Origin: Heliocidaris tuberculata
Lineage: Eukaryota > Echinodermata > Echinoidea > Camarodonta > Echinometridae
Direction: 5' to 3'
Assembly (NCBI GenBank): GCA_025618425.1
Contig: CM046842.1
Location: forward strand, 38,157,054-38,221,053
Length of the DNA: 64,000 nucleotides
Each line of letters opens with the position of its first letter. Positions within the stretch are counted from its first letter, which is position 1. This document shows positions 42,301 to 53,535 of this stretch, in pieces. The notes beneath the pieces are model-generated. The model saw nothing but the letters and a program-made list of their open reading frames with translations. It was not told the origin of the DNA and made no database searches. Position numbers and translations under genes: made by a program.

Positions 42301-45300
42301 TTGACAATTTTTCCATCTTTTCGACAAAGTTTCTAACCGTGTATATTGTTTCCAAAGACATCACACCTTATTAGAACCATGTAGCTCTAAAAGAAAAATA
42401 TCATTGTTGCAAATTTGAAGAACAAAAGGTGATCAAATTAGCTCTTAAATAATTCCTGTCCTGAAAGGGTAAAAGTTAATGTTTAGTTTTGGTAAGCCCT
42501 CAAACACTTTTCGCCAGATTTATTGGATTTTTGTTGATAAATAGCAGGGTACTAACATAACTAAGATGCTGTGAAGTTTTTTCCTCCTCAAGTGAAATAT
42601 TTACTGAATGAGAGGTGAAAAGTAATAAAAATCCCTGGCCCAAAAAAGAGGGGATGTTAATTCAAACAACGGCCGCACACACTACTCACATTAGGATTGC
42701 TGTGTGTATAGAATACGCTACACATAGTGCGAAGCGCTGGGTTTATTGTGCGGGGAACCTTCGGGTGGATATGGTCTTAGCATGAGGCAGTGAAAAGCAG
42801 TGAATATCTTACAGATATTTACACTAAAATTTGTTCGAAATCGTGAATGGAATGTTAAATAATCTCGTGCATGCGTCTTATGATAACAGGAGAGTAGTAT
42901 GTGACTATGTTTGATAAGTTTCTTGCCAGTATGATTTATGCTACCAAGACTGTCTATGAGCTTTAATGTTTAGTTTTGGTAAGCCCCCAAAAACTTTTTG
43001 ACAGATTTATTGGATTTTTGTTGATAAGTAGCAAGATACTAGCAATAAAAAGATGCTGTCAAGATTTCACGTTCTAAAGTGGCATATTAAACAAATGAGA
43101 GGCAAAATATTATTAGTTCCTGGCACTGCTGGGTCAGTGATAAACTCCCAACAACTTCAGCGTGCATTATGCACCATACACACGTTCAAAAACCTACACA
43201 CATTGACACACATGCTATTTCCGTGCGAAGCCTCAAGATTGTTGTGCAGGGAACCATCAGGGTGGAAAGGTCCTAGTTTAGGAATATATATTGCCGTGAT
43301 CTAACGTACATATATTTACGGTAAAATGCACCGGAAATGATCAACAAATGATCTCGTACAAACATCTTTTGATACATGAAAAACAACATGAGACTATATT
43401 TAACATGTTTCTTTTCAATTTCCTTTTTGGTAACAAAACTGTGCATTAGCTTCAAAATAAATATCAAACTGAACCCCCCTCCCCCCAATGCTTTCTTCTG
43501 TTCTCCAGGTCAGGCCCTACATCCCATGGAAGGAGAGGAAGGCATCTATGTTCAGATACCGGTAGAACAAGAGACCGCTGGGATGGAGGTCCATGAAGAG
43601 CTTCCACCTGACTCTGTCGCCCATCCTACAGGTATAGTACTGGTCACAGACCATTGATAAAGATAGCGGTATATTCGGTGTATACATGCTAGAAGCCAGT
43701 ATCAGTTCTGAGAAAATTGGCGCTGAAAGCATAAATCAGTGAGCACCATGTACAGTTTCTAATTAGACTGATATGATTGTTATGAAATCATCATTAATAT
43801 GTGACTGGTCTCGAAAGACTAAGAATTCATTGGGGGATTTGTTTCTTTCACCCCTTCCTTACTCTCTCCTCATCTCTTTGCCTGTGCTTATTTCTGTTAC
43901 TGCATATTTTATTTCTACCTAGCTCTCTTTGTTCATGTACGTCTTTCTTTCTCTCTTTGTGTATGTCTCTGTCCCCCATGTGTGTCTGTTTGCCTTTCTC
44001 TCTCTCTCTTTGTCGAAGTGTCTGTATGTCTTTGCCCATATCTCGCTGTCTTTGATAAGTACATCTGCTACTTTACTTTTATGTTTGTCTCTCTCTCTCT
44101 CTCTCTCTCTGTAAAGATGTTGTGTTCTCTTTATGTCTCACTCTCTTTTTCTCTCTCTATCTATATTCCACCCATATAGTAGATAACTCGGAAACCTTTG
44201 TTCAGATTCTGGAGACTGATGAGATCGACGGTGCCAAGGATTCTTCCACCCCTCCTGATGCATCAGCCCCAGAAACAGAGTCGACCAGTCACACTATAGA
44301 AACAATAGCTGAAGATACTCAATCAACCAATCAGAACACAGATGGGACCTTATTAGAAGCTGGGTTGACCAATCAGAGTGCAGATACTGTCATCCTGGAA
44401 GCTGGTTTGACCAGCCAGAGTGCAGCTGCTACCATACTAGAAGCTGAATTGACCAATCAGAGTGCAGATACTGCCATGCTAGAAGCTGGGTTGACCAATC
44501 AGAGTGCAAATACCTTGACACCAGAATCAGGGTTGACATGTACCATGATTCCAGAAAAACAACCACTAGCCATAGCAGAGCCAGTGCCAAGCTCTCCAGA
44601 CATTCAAGGTAAGATTGAAATTTGCTCAGGAATTGAATGTTGAGAGGCATTTTGCATTGTTGGTTAAGATCATAGATCAGTTGTTAGCTCCATGCATCTT
44701 TAACTTCTAGGACATCACTAATAATTCATTCACTTTGAAAATACATTTACTTCACACTTTGAAAATAAACTGTTCTATATTGAAACTGAGCATTTTGATA
44801 TTCACCCACATGGATAGAATGTTAACCAATGAATGATACATGTATAAATCAGTTTGATTTGATTTGTGATGAAAATCTCGATTTGAAATGCCTTGATAAA
44901 ATAAGAAAACAAAGAAGTGCTTATTTTCTTGATGCGACAAAAAAAAAATCACTTAAAAATCATTGTTTCATTTGTAAAAAAAAAATTGGCTTTAAGATTC
45001 ACCAAGTGAGAGTTGTTTGTATTCTAAATCAGTGGCAGATCTACATAGGGGGAAAACCGGCCTGTGCCCCCTCTTTTGAAACCCAACTGGCATACCTTAA
45101 TGTAATGAAAAAAAAATTCCCCCTTAATTGTGTACTTTCCGGCTCTGTGCCCCCTCTTTTCCAAAATCCTGGATCCGCCCCTGTTCTAAATAATGTCTGA
45201 TACAGGGCTGAGTCAAAACTAGGGCTGGGACTAAAAACCGGGTACCCGAGTCCCGCCCGAGAGCCTCGGGACCCGGGTCAAAATATTAGATAACCGATAC

Positions 45301-48300
45301 CCGAAAATGAGTATTTAATTATCACCTATGTATGTACACGACAAGGCGGTAGATGAACGTCGAACAGCCATTTACTATTTACATGTAAAAAAAATCCATG
45401 TAGCGCTCTAGCGCACCATTGCAGTGATGCGCTTTTGATTCGTTCAACTCACTGTGAAACATAACTTTACACATTCGTATACACAGAGAGCAAAGCTCAC
45501 TGCCGCTATTCGGAGACTGCTCATTGGTTCATTGAACCCATGACGTAATTTGCATTTAGTGCCCTTCCCCCTTCTTTGCAGTGAACGATAAGCCTATGAG
45601 CGATTAACGGGCGTAAAGTTTACAAACTCATGCATATTCAACAGTCGCTCCACACTCGCACGTGGCATCTCACAACTCGTACACTATTAAACAGGTATTT
45701 TTAACATCGACGATCACGATCTGACACTGTCACAATATCCTGAAACTTTAGCAAAGAAGTTACCAATTACTGAAATCAGTACATGAACGATATATCCAAA
45801 ATAATATCCTTCATTGTTCATGCGAAAGTGAAAAGCAAGGCTGTGAGAAGCAAAGGATGTCTACAGTGCGCGCGATTAACATTTTCATTCATAAAATTGG
45901 GCTTGTGACGTCATTTCATGAGCGGTCCGTTAATAACAAGTCATGACAAGTCATATGCCAGCCAGCCAATGAAGGTATGCGCCTTTTTTTTTTTCCTTTT
46001 TTCTTTTTTCCTTTCATAAACCGCGGCGGCATTGGGCGGAATGGCGCTTTGTATAAACAGATCGAATTTCAAAAGGGAACCGCATGTGTGTGTTAAAGGA
46101 TGAAGTTGCAGTCGGACAGAGAAGAAAATGTTGGCTTGATGATTTTTTTTGATGAATGATGAGTTTGATGAATGATGATATTTGATGTCTGATGAAGATA
46201 ATTGTTTTGATGATGTTATTATCTTGATAATGATGATATGATGATGATGTCTTTGATGATTATGATGATCGATGATGATATCAATGGTGCTACTGGCGAA
46301 GAGAGAGGACCCGGCATGTATTGATGATTTTATGTGTACTAGTAGTGGTACGTGTGTGTGAATTTCAATAATTGGCGGGTTGATCACACGTTGAGAATGA
46401 AACTGTCGGTGAGACGATGACCGCGTGCGTGAGGACTCGCAATGTGTATAATTAGAGTATGAGGAGTGTAGATACTACAGAAAGCTCGCCATTTTCGCCA
46501 GGCAAATCAATACTCCGTGTGAACAGTGAAGTTTGTGTACAAAGTGAGTACACTGTAAGTGACTCGATCTCTACGATCACGATGTCAAAATTCCCAAGAG
46601 CTGCACGTACAAAATTATTAAGAATCATCATGATCATCGTCTCAAACGAGTTTTTCTTCATAAGATTTCTTTGTATTCCCCTTCCTTTTTTATAAGTACA
46701 TGTACATTCATGTATTTTGGATAAACATGTGCGAGGGATTGTTGACCGCGCGTGACTACCTAAGCCGCTGGCGCGCTGGCATGATTAGACGGTGGACAAT
46801 TTCTACAGATTAGATTTAGGCGGCTTATGCCTATCCTGTCTTGCGCCCACGCGATTTCCTCCGCCTGTTTTGTTGTTGTTGTTGTTGTTTTTGTTTTTGT
46901 TTTTTCCTCGAATGGTTTATTTCAGTTGCCAAACACAAAGGAGTTTTCCCACAGTGTTTGTAGCTTCTTAGGGGTAAATATTGGCTTGTAATTCGTGTTA
47001 TTTCATTTTCGGGTAACCGGGAACCCGCCCGAAAAATAGTCGGGTTCCCGAATTGAAAAAATACCCGAAACTCCCACCCCTAATCAAAACGTTTAAACGG
47101 CGTTTAAACAGCGTTTAAACGACTTCAAGAAGCAAAAATTGAAGAAATCGTAGCCTAAAAGCGCTGATAAAGTATGTATTTATAATTTTGACAGCTGATA
47201 TAATTTTTTTTAATGGAGGATGTCGAGTAAAGAATGAATTTACAGGTTGGAAAAAATAAAATTTTTTGAATTTCAGTACAGACCCACATATGTATTTTCA
47301 TGTCTGTTGATGTAGTTAGTATCATATGGTATCATTCGAAACCCGGTCTTTCGGAGCCAAGAACAAACTGATAATTTCTCTTTTTATTGTTAGTTTACAA
47401 CCAAATTAAACCACTTTCAAGGAAATATGTACATTGGAAGGACATTTTGTAGGTGTGAGATGTGAATTTTAGCATTATTTCGGCATTTGCGAGGAAAGCT
47501 TTTTTTTTTTTTTTTTTTTTTCCTTTTTTCCCCCTACTTTTTAGCGGTTATATGAAACCGCCCGTGTTTTTAAAACGGATAACCGTTTTGCAAAAAACCT
47601 TAATGACTCAGCCCTAGTCTGATATTACATCTATCAAAGTAATCTTTTCTATAGGAGCAGCATTGAGGGCTATAACTTTAAATAATCAAATAATTCCAAA
47701 CTAAATTTCCAACTCTGAATGTAATACTAACCAAACCTTCATCACATCATGTAGTAAGAATTGGTTTAAAATATCTCTTGAATAAGTACACCATTTTTTG
47801 TGCAGTAGAGCTCTTTTAGATCTTGATGCCCCCTCAAAATTTGTGAAAGACCTCAAAAATTGGTGATTTCCTTCACATTTGTATATTTTATCCATATAAA
47901 AGCAAACTCAGAAGATTTTAGTGTATTTCATTTTTTTTTCCCTATTACTTTGCAGAAATACCAGACAGTGATTCCAGCTTGAAGGTTGTTGAGGCTGTGC
48001 CAAGTGGTACCCCTAGGAAAGACACTCCAGTAAAGACTCCAGTGAAAACTGCAGACTCCCCAAAACAGGTCTGTCATTACTGCTGGCGAGAGTTCCGGAC
48101 GGAACGTCAGCACCGAGCCCACGAGAAATCCCATGCTAAGGAGCAGTCGCCCTACCTGTGCCGTTACTGCAGCAAGTTCTTTGACACAGATGGGCAGCGT
48201 CTGAAGCACATGCGGCAGAAGCACTCCCTGGCAAAGTGTGATGAATGCGGGGCGTGCTTTGAGGATGAGGCACTTCTTGCGCGGCACATGAAGATGCACA

Positions 48301-51300
48301 GTCAAGTCACCATGTTCATGTGTGACATCTGTGGGTCAACATTCACCAAGAAGAGCTACCTCACCTTTCACATGGATGTACATGAGTCTGAAGATCTGAG
48401 CGAGCGATTAAACATAAAGGAGGTTCTGATGGACCAGACACCAGCCGAGCATGATGACATTACTGCAGGGTCCAAAGTACAGAAAAGGGTACAGAAGATG
48501 GTGGATGATATGGAGGATGAAGAAGAGGAGGAAGTGGGAGCTGATGGAGATGACTCTGATGACAGTGATTGGGAGGAACCGTCCTCAAAGAAGAAAGGTT
48601 CAAAGTTTGATTGCGAAAAATGCTCAAGATCGTTTACATCACTGAAAGGTCTAAAGATGCATCAGAGGCTGCTGCACATAACGGTCAAAGAAGAGCCACA
48701 GTCTGATTCAAACGATGAAGAAGAGAATGCGGAGACAGAGAAGAAAGGAGGCAGTGGTAAACGTGTACAGTGCCCTGTTTGCAACAAATCCTTTGTGAGC
48801 GTGCGTCAGCTGACCAGGCATGAATCAACTCATGCATCCTGGGACTGTCCACACTGCTCCAAGAGCTTCAAGACCTGCTGGATGCTAAAGGAACACCTCA
48901 ACACCCACACGGGACAACGTCCTTTCAAGTGTACCGAGTGTGAGAAGTCTTTCAAGAGCCATGGTGCCCTGAGGCGACATAAAATCATCCACCAAGGCAC
49001 CAAACCATACCAATGCGATTTGTGCGATAAGAGATTCAGCGATGGCTCGTCCTTGAAGAGTCACAAGAAGCGCCACGCAGGGGACAAGCAGGTGGAGTGC
49101 GACGTCTGCCAGAAGAAGTTCTATACTGGTTTCCAGATGAGAACGCATCGACTTACGCATGGAGGACAGGATCACAAGGAAGAAAACCTCCTACGATGTG
49201 AGGGTTGTTCCAAAGCATATCTCAGCCCAAGTGGGTTGGAAAAGCATAAGAAGTCTGGAAAATGTGGCAAGCAGTTCACTTGCCCTTTCTGCACTGAATC
49301 ATTCATTTATAAATACGAGCGGGAACGCCACATGGAGACACATTCTGAGTTTGTCAAGAAGGTAGATAACGAAGAGGAAGAGATTGACATTTCAGGGGCT
49401 AAGAAATCTAAAAGGAAGGGGAGTACAAAAATCTTCAAATGTCCAGTATGTGAGCAGAAGTTTCCCAATCTGCGTACCTTCACCATCCACCGTAAGAAAC
49501 ACGAGAGAGGAAAGGTCTATGCATGTGAAATCTGCAACAAAGTTTTCTCAACCCCCATCAGCCTTAAGTATCACAGGAAAATGCACACAGGTCAAGGACC
49601 CAAGTGCTCAGTGTGTAACAAAACCTTCTTCAATTTGAAGTCTCTGAGGAGACACGAACGTATACACACCGGCCAGAAACCTTACAAGTGTGGATTCTGC
49701 GAGAAGGCCTTCAGTGATCAGAGTGCCTGTGCCTCCCACATGAAGGTACACTCGGCAGAGAAACCCCACAAATGTGCCTTCTGCGATAAGAGTTTCCGAC
49801 AGAAGGGTCAACGAACTCAGCATCAGAAGAAAGTCCACAAGGTCAAACGTGAAGAGGGTAGTGATGTTGAGGGAGAGGTTCTCAGTGCTGAAGATGGTCC
49901 AGTCACCATCCCTTTTGTCAAGATGGTCTACAAATGTCGCATATGTCAGGTGGAGTTTGAGAAGAAAGAGGAACTGAAGGAACACAAGCAGAGCCATAAA
50001 GAACTGGAGAATGAAGATGAGGAGGCTGTCCCAGTACCAGTCAAGGTTTCCAAACCTAAGAAAGAAGTCCAGACATCATTTAAGTGTGATATCTGCGACA
50101 ACACGTTTGCCCAGAAGAGCTATCTGGAACGTCACAGGAGAGTCCACACGGGCGAGAAGCCTTATGGCTGCACACTCTGTGAGAAGAAGTTCTCGGACAT
50201 GACTTCCCTACGCAGGCATAAGTCCATCCACAGTGGAGCAAAACCCTTTTTGTGTGATCTTTGTGGAAAATCCTTCCGCGACAAGTCGTACCTGAACCTA
50301 CACAGGCGGATGCATGCAGGAGACAGGCCGTATGCATGTACACTTTGCCCTCGCAGGTTTGTACGGCAGAACTTCCTGAACGCACATATGAAACTCCATC
50401 AGGGAATAAAGCCAAAGAAGCCTCCACAAAAGTCTTTCACCTGCACAATCTGCAGTAAAGTGCTGAAGACTCGTGCCAGCTTCCACACTCACAACAGGAT
50501 CCATACAGGTGAAAAGCCCTTCTCCTGTACTCTATGTGGGAAGGCCTTCCCAACTAAACCTCGTCTTGTCAATCATGTGCGTATCCACACAGGGGAGAAA
50601 CCCTATGTATGCGAGGTCTGCAACAAAGCTTTCACAGAGCTGGGTACCCTTCGCAGGCACAAGATCATCCATTCTGGCATGAAGCCATATAAGTGTGAAA
50701 CGTGCGAACGTGCTTTCGCTGACAAGAGCGCTCTCAACTCCCACGTTAGAATGCACACCGGGCAGAAGTCGCACTCCTGTGAAGTGTGCGGGAAGATGTT
50801 CTGGACAGCCACTAACATGAGACAGCATGCAAAGACACATCGGAAAAAGACTATCTTTGAATGCGGCGTGTGTCAGAAGGAGATCTTTGGACAAGAAAAC
50901 CTTACAGCTCATTTGGTTGAGCATGAAGCGGAGCAGCGTGTTGCATCTCAAGCACTCGCTCAGACCATGATGGCCGCTCAGGTCATGATGGACAAAGTCA
51001 CAGAGGTCGTCATCCAGGAGGACGTGGTCACCACGGAGAACAAACAATTTCAGTGCGAGATCTGCGAGAAGTTCTTCAAGACAAAGAAAACCCTCCATAA
51101 ACACGGCGCTATACACGAAAAAGAGAAACGCTTTGAGTGCGAGGTGTGCCAGAAGCGCTTCTCCAGGAAAGCTTACCTCGTCAGCCATTCCACCATCCAT
51201 ACGGGGGAGAAGCCATATGCCTGTGAGGATTGCGGAAGGCGGTTCAGGGACCGCAGCTCTATGAAGCGACACATGAACACCCACAGGGGATTTAAGCGCT

Positions 51301-51458
51301 ATGAATGCAATGTCTGTCAGAAGCAGTTCACCGACAAGAGCGCTGCTAACATTCATCTCAGGATACATACTGGTGAGAAGCCTTATGAGTGCTATGAATG
51401 TAAGATGTGTTTCTCTCAGAGTGGACACCTGGTTGATCATATGATTAAGAGTCATTAA
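39317..51458 (+). CDS. C2H2 zinc-finger protein with 33 fingers, five coding exons
   Basis: Coding exons: 39317-39422 (exon begins at 39309 after an AG), 41155-41292, 43509-43631, 44180-44608, 47956-51458 (stop TAA). All introns are GT/AG, every junction is phase 1, and the product is ~1432 residues. The N-terminal ~300 residues are acidic, Gln/Thr-rich and finger-free (MEEEEVVIEQGQVELDEQVD; ILETDEIDGAKD) with five TNQSA-type repeats. This may be a regulatory region. The 3.5-kb last exon encodes 33 C2H2 fingers from residue ~304 to the end, for example FKCTECEKSFKSHGALRRH. One, near residue 683, has a variant last ligand (HKKSGKC). Fingers come in blocks with HTGEKPY-type linkers, split by acidic linkers (EDEEEEEVGADGDDSDDSDW at ~435-460) and a finger-free spacer at ~1255-1290. 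There is no KRAB, SCAN, BTB or ZAD domain. It is probably a nuclear DNA-binding regulator; target and orthologue are unknown. AATAAA at 51721 is a possible poly(A) signal. Confidence 0.9.
39452..39545. repeat. GA-rich low-complexity tract
   Basis: GAGAGG/GGAGGA-type purine run just after the first coding exon of the zinc-finger gene. A similar A/G-rich run is at 40050-40125. Neither is coding. Confidence 0.8.
40254..40406. mobile_element. GGGGCCCGTTGCACAAA family, copy 2
   Basis: Left GGGGCCCGTTGCACAAAACT, right AAGTTTTGTTTGTACAACAG then GCCCC. The core CTAATTGGCTGAAAGTAAAG is close to that of 19384-19531. Confidence 0.8.
40672..40744 (+). pseudogene. Decayed copy of exon 2 of the zinc-finger gene
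   Basis: TATCAGATCATCAGCTCTGA, TAGTCAAGTTCACATTGCAT and TGGAAGATGGGTCAGGTC parallel exon 2 (TTTCAGATCATCAGCTCAGA, TGGTCAGGTTCATTTAGCAT, CGGAGGATGGATCTGGTC). A 'tacag' acceptor-like site precedes it, but the segment has lost a base relative to exon 2, so the frame would not continue. The match fades after ~73 bp and the donor is absent. It sits about 480 bp upstream of the real exon. Confidence 0.75.
40837..41121. mobile_element. Palindromic element with TACTGTATA...TTTCGCG motifs
   Basis: Left TACTGTATAAGCCATAAATT then TCGCGG, and right CGAAATATATGGCGTATACAGTA, are inverted. The interior is rich in TTCGCGA phrases ('attcgcgaaattcgcgaaa'). The ends suggest a TA target (Tc1/mariner-like). Confidence 0.7.
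41681..41871. mobile_element. CAGTGGAACCTCGTTATAAC family, copy 1
   Basis: Left CAGTGGAACCTCGTTATAAC, right GTTCTTTATAATGAGGTTCC then ACTG. Inside are 'ttgttatatcag' and 'accttgttataacgag'. Copy 2 is at 55383-55544. A degraded copy 3 is at 56278-56450. Confidence 0.8.
42059..42473. mobile_element. piggyBac-type MITE, copy 2 (inverted)
   Basis: TTAA then CCCTTTCAAGACAGTTGC at the left. The right is CAGGACAGGAATT inverted (CTGTCCTGAAAGGG) with a mutated target (TAAA). The whole body is the reverse complement of 30817-31232 with scattered changes. Confidence 0.75.
42475..43445. repeat. ~487-bp tandem duplication in intron 2
   Basis: Copy 1 starts 'ttaatgtttagttttggtaagcc' near 42476, and copy 2 starts with the same phrase at 42963. 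Shared blocks include 'agatttattggatttttgttgat', 'aagatgctgt', 'ggaacc.tc.gg.tgga' and 'gtgcgaagc'. The copies are clearly diverged. The open frame at 43053-43304 is a by-product. Confidence 0.75.
43840..44178 (+). repeat. CT-rich tract ending at an exon acceptor
   Basis: TCTC and TTTCTCTC repeats with TGTCTG phrases fill the end of intron 3, finishing at the AG before exon 4 (44180). Frames translated from it are low-complexity. Confidence 0.8.
44337..44522 (+). repeat. 45-bp coding minisatellite in zinc-finger exon 4
   Basis: Four to five units encode TNQSADT.(I/M)LEAGL-type 15-residue repeats. Units differ by single substitutions (SQSAAATILEAEL, NQSADTAMLEAGL, NQSANT). The frame is preserved. 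Confidence 0.85.
45031..45182. mobile_element. MITE with GGATCCGCCCC ends, inverted copy
   Basis: The right end AAAATCCTGGATCCGCCCC and left GTGGCAGATCTACATAGGGG are imperfect inverted repeats. The interior ('cccaactggcatacctta', 'gtgccccctctttt') matches 17571-17725 in reverse. Confidence 0.7.
45220..47082. mobile_element. Inner hAT-like element nested in the outer one
   Basis: Ends TAGGGCTGGGAC and GTTTCGGGTA-side CTCCCACCCCTA are inverted. Flanks GTCAAAAC (45212-45219) and ATCAAAAC (47083-47090) agree at 7 of 8 positions. Subterminal CCCGGGTACCCGAG and GGGAACCCGCCCG phrases occur at both ends. No transposase-like ORF; GAT/ATC repeats lie at 46140-46280. Confidence 0.8.
47502..47530. repeat. 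Poly(T) run
   Basis: About 22 T residues followed by CCTTTTTTCC, inside the outer hAT-like element. Confidence 0.9.
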
Positions 51459-51600
51459 TCTTAATAATTTGTGAGCTTTGTCATTGCTTTTATATCAGTT
51501 TGGAAGAACATCATAGTAGAAATGTCCCCAGAAGAACCTGCTCATCTATAATGAAGCCATTTAGTTTGCAAATCCCCCAAAAGGGTATGAGGAGTGACCA
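51459..51600 (+). repeat. GTTTGGAAGAA dispersed repeat at the zinc-finger 3' end
   Basis: 'tttgtgagctttgtcattg', 'cagtttggaagaacatcatagtagaaatgtcccc' begins right after the stop codon. The same phrases restart at 51726 and at 55923. This copy would be part of the 3' untranslated region. Confidence 0.65.
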
Positions 51601-51720
51601 CTTCTTTTGATCTTAGTTCTACTCCTCCACCATTAAAGTGTTTCAGTTCATCTCATGGATATTATAGTGTGTTCATGGCTAAGAATTAAGCAGAAGGTTG
51701 AGTTCTGGAAAAGGTGGAAA

Positions 51721-51726
51721 AATAAA
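51721..51726 (+). terminator. Possible poly(A) signal of the zinc-finger gene
   Basis: AATAAA at 51721-51726, about 263 bp past the stop. Another AATAAA is at 51993-51998. Which one is used cannot be told from sequence. Confidence 0.4.
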
Positions 51727-51985
51727 TTGTGAGCTTTCTTGTTCTTCTTTATGACAGTTTGGAAGAATGTGATAGTAGAAATGTTTGCCTGAAAAGGATT
51801 ACTCTTCAATTACCCTCATTTTCGAAATACATGTATGACGAGAAAAAGCTGAAGTGTATTGGCCGAACATTCATGCCACATGTGTGTGTGGTCCCGTATA
51901 CTGTACTCACTTCTGTGTGCAGTGCCTGTGCTTTTCAGCGAGATTGGGTAAATTGCTTATCATTTTGATTATTTCAAAACATCAA
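51726..51985 (+). repeat. GTTTGGAAGAA dispersed repeat, second copy
   Basis: Shares 'gtgagctttc', 'gtttggaagaa', 'catagtagaaatgt', 'aacattcatgccaca', 'gtgtgcagtgc', 'tgtgcttttcagcgagattggg' and 'cttatcattttgattatt' in order with 55923-56170. Confidence 0.75.
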
Positions 51986-52499
51986 GTATACAAATAAAAT
52001 TCCATGAAAATGTCCACTTTTGTGAAAAAACAAATTTATTTTGAACATTTTCCTTCTATGTCACTTGAATATGCATGATTTGAACTTTATGGAACAATAT
52101 TCAGTTTTTTAATTTTTTTGAATATTTTGACCCAAAATGGCCATTTTTTAACCCAAAAATGAAATTACACATTTTTATGGTAAAATATGGTTAATTACAT
52201 ATTGACCTTTTTAGAAATAGTGTGTTATAATAATAAAGAAAACCAAATCTAGTAGGAAAACCCAATTTTATGTCTATAACAAAAACTTTTAATACAATAT
52301 GTTCTGATTTAATGGAGGTCAAAGGTCAAATGGATTTTTATCATTTCTGTCATTTCAAAGGTACTTTTTGCATTTACAATAAATTAAACCATTGTTTTTG
52401 AATAAAATTTTGCAATCTTGCTCTTTGGTAGGGGGGAAATTCTTTTCTACTGCTAACTTGGCAGAGTTTTAATTTTATGAAGATAATTATGATTCATAA

Positions 52500-53135
52500 A
52501 GTAATGTCCCGTCTGTCACGTTTGGTATCTACAGCAAAAATATGTATGGATGGGACTACATGAAAATTTTCCGGTGGATGAAAATTAAAATCCTTTTGCT
52601 ATTATGTTTCATGATATTAAAGATGACCCTTTAACCCCTTTAGAACATGAGAATAAGGTATTTAATGCTGGAAATTTGATTGTCTTTAAACATTCTATTT
52701 TGTGTACAATCTCAATGTGTCCCGTCTGTCACGTTTTTATTGTCCTGTCTGTCACGCTTACTTTTTGGCATTTTCCTCCAAAAGTAAGATGAAATTTCAA
52801 ATGTATACTAGCAGGTTTCAAAAAGGTACCAACAAGTGATAACATGAAAACAACATATTTTGTTTCAAGACTTTCCAGTGAGGAGAGCTTAGTCGAAAAG
52901 TATCGAAGCAGAAATGGCTTGGTAAATTCATGTCCCGTCTGTCACGCTGAACTTGAAGCCCCACCCACAATTTGTGGGCGGGGCTTGAAAAAAAAATTTC
53001 CCCCCATTTTGTTGACCAAACCCTATAGATCACATCTTTACATCAAATTAAGCATCACTTTTAAATGAAATATGAAATATCAAGTAAAAACATAAAAATG
53101 TGAGGGTTGGATGTCCCGTCTGTCACGCTGGAATT
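52500..53135 (+). repeat. Five direct TGTCCCGTCTGTCACG repeats
   Basis: The 16-bp phrase (one copy TGTCCTGT) occurs near 52505, 52718, 52741, 52930 and 53110, always in the same orientation, with unrelated AT-rich spacers. No coding sequence. Confidence 0.8.
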
Positions 53136-53230
53136 ACCCCAATTTGATATGAATAGAAGCAGAAAAATGAGAGAAATAAATTAGTGAAAGTTTGAGCAAA
53201 ATCTGTTAAGAAATAAAGCCATGAATATTT

Positions 53231-53535
53231 GAAGTTGCAATCAATCAAACACAAATTGGCAACTCCATGACATATCTTGCAAGCTCCTATCCCATTCGCT
53301 CTGTACAGAAAGCTTGATAGATTTCATTTTCTCAGTTACTGATAAAGGAATAGATTTGTTTCATATAGGTCATGTGTAAAAACATATTTGCAATAATTAT
53401 ATCAAGGGTGCCTATAAGAGCAAAAATTGTCTTTAGAGAAAATGGAAATTGATTTTTTTTAGTACAGGGCAAATGGAGGAGCTTGCGAGATTCGTCATGG
53501 AGTTGCCAACTTGTGTTTGATTGATTACAACCTCA
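53231..53535. mobile_element. ~300-bp foldback element
   Basis: Left GCAATCAATCAAACACAAAT then GGCAACTCCATGACATATC, and right GTCATGGAGTTGCCAACTTG then GTTTGATTGATTACAACC, are inverted arms of about 55 bp reaching 'gcaagctcct' / 'aggagcttgc'. Confidence 0.8.

Larger units (their letters stand above)
45203..47616. mobile_element. Outer hAT-like element with 8-bp target duplication
   Basis: Ends CAGGGCTGAGTCAAAAC and TTAATGACTCAGCCCTA. GTCTGATA flanks exactly on both sides (45195-45202 and 47617-47624). The interior next to the right inner border has repeated CGTTTAAAC phrases. No transposase is left. It is split by the inner element at 45220-47082. Confidence 0.85.

Noticed and set aside
48885..51455. 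Long minus-strand frames (up to 307 codons) opposite the zinc fingers
   Set aside because: Shadow of the finger array; antisense of the finger linkers gives open frames, and there is no independent support.
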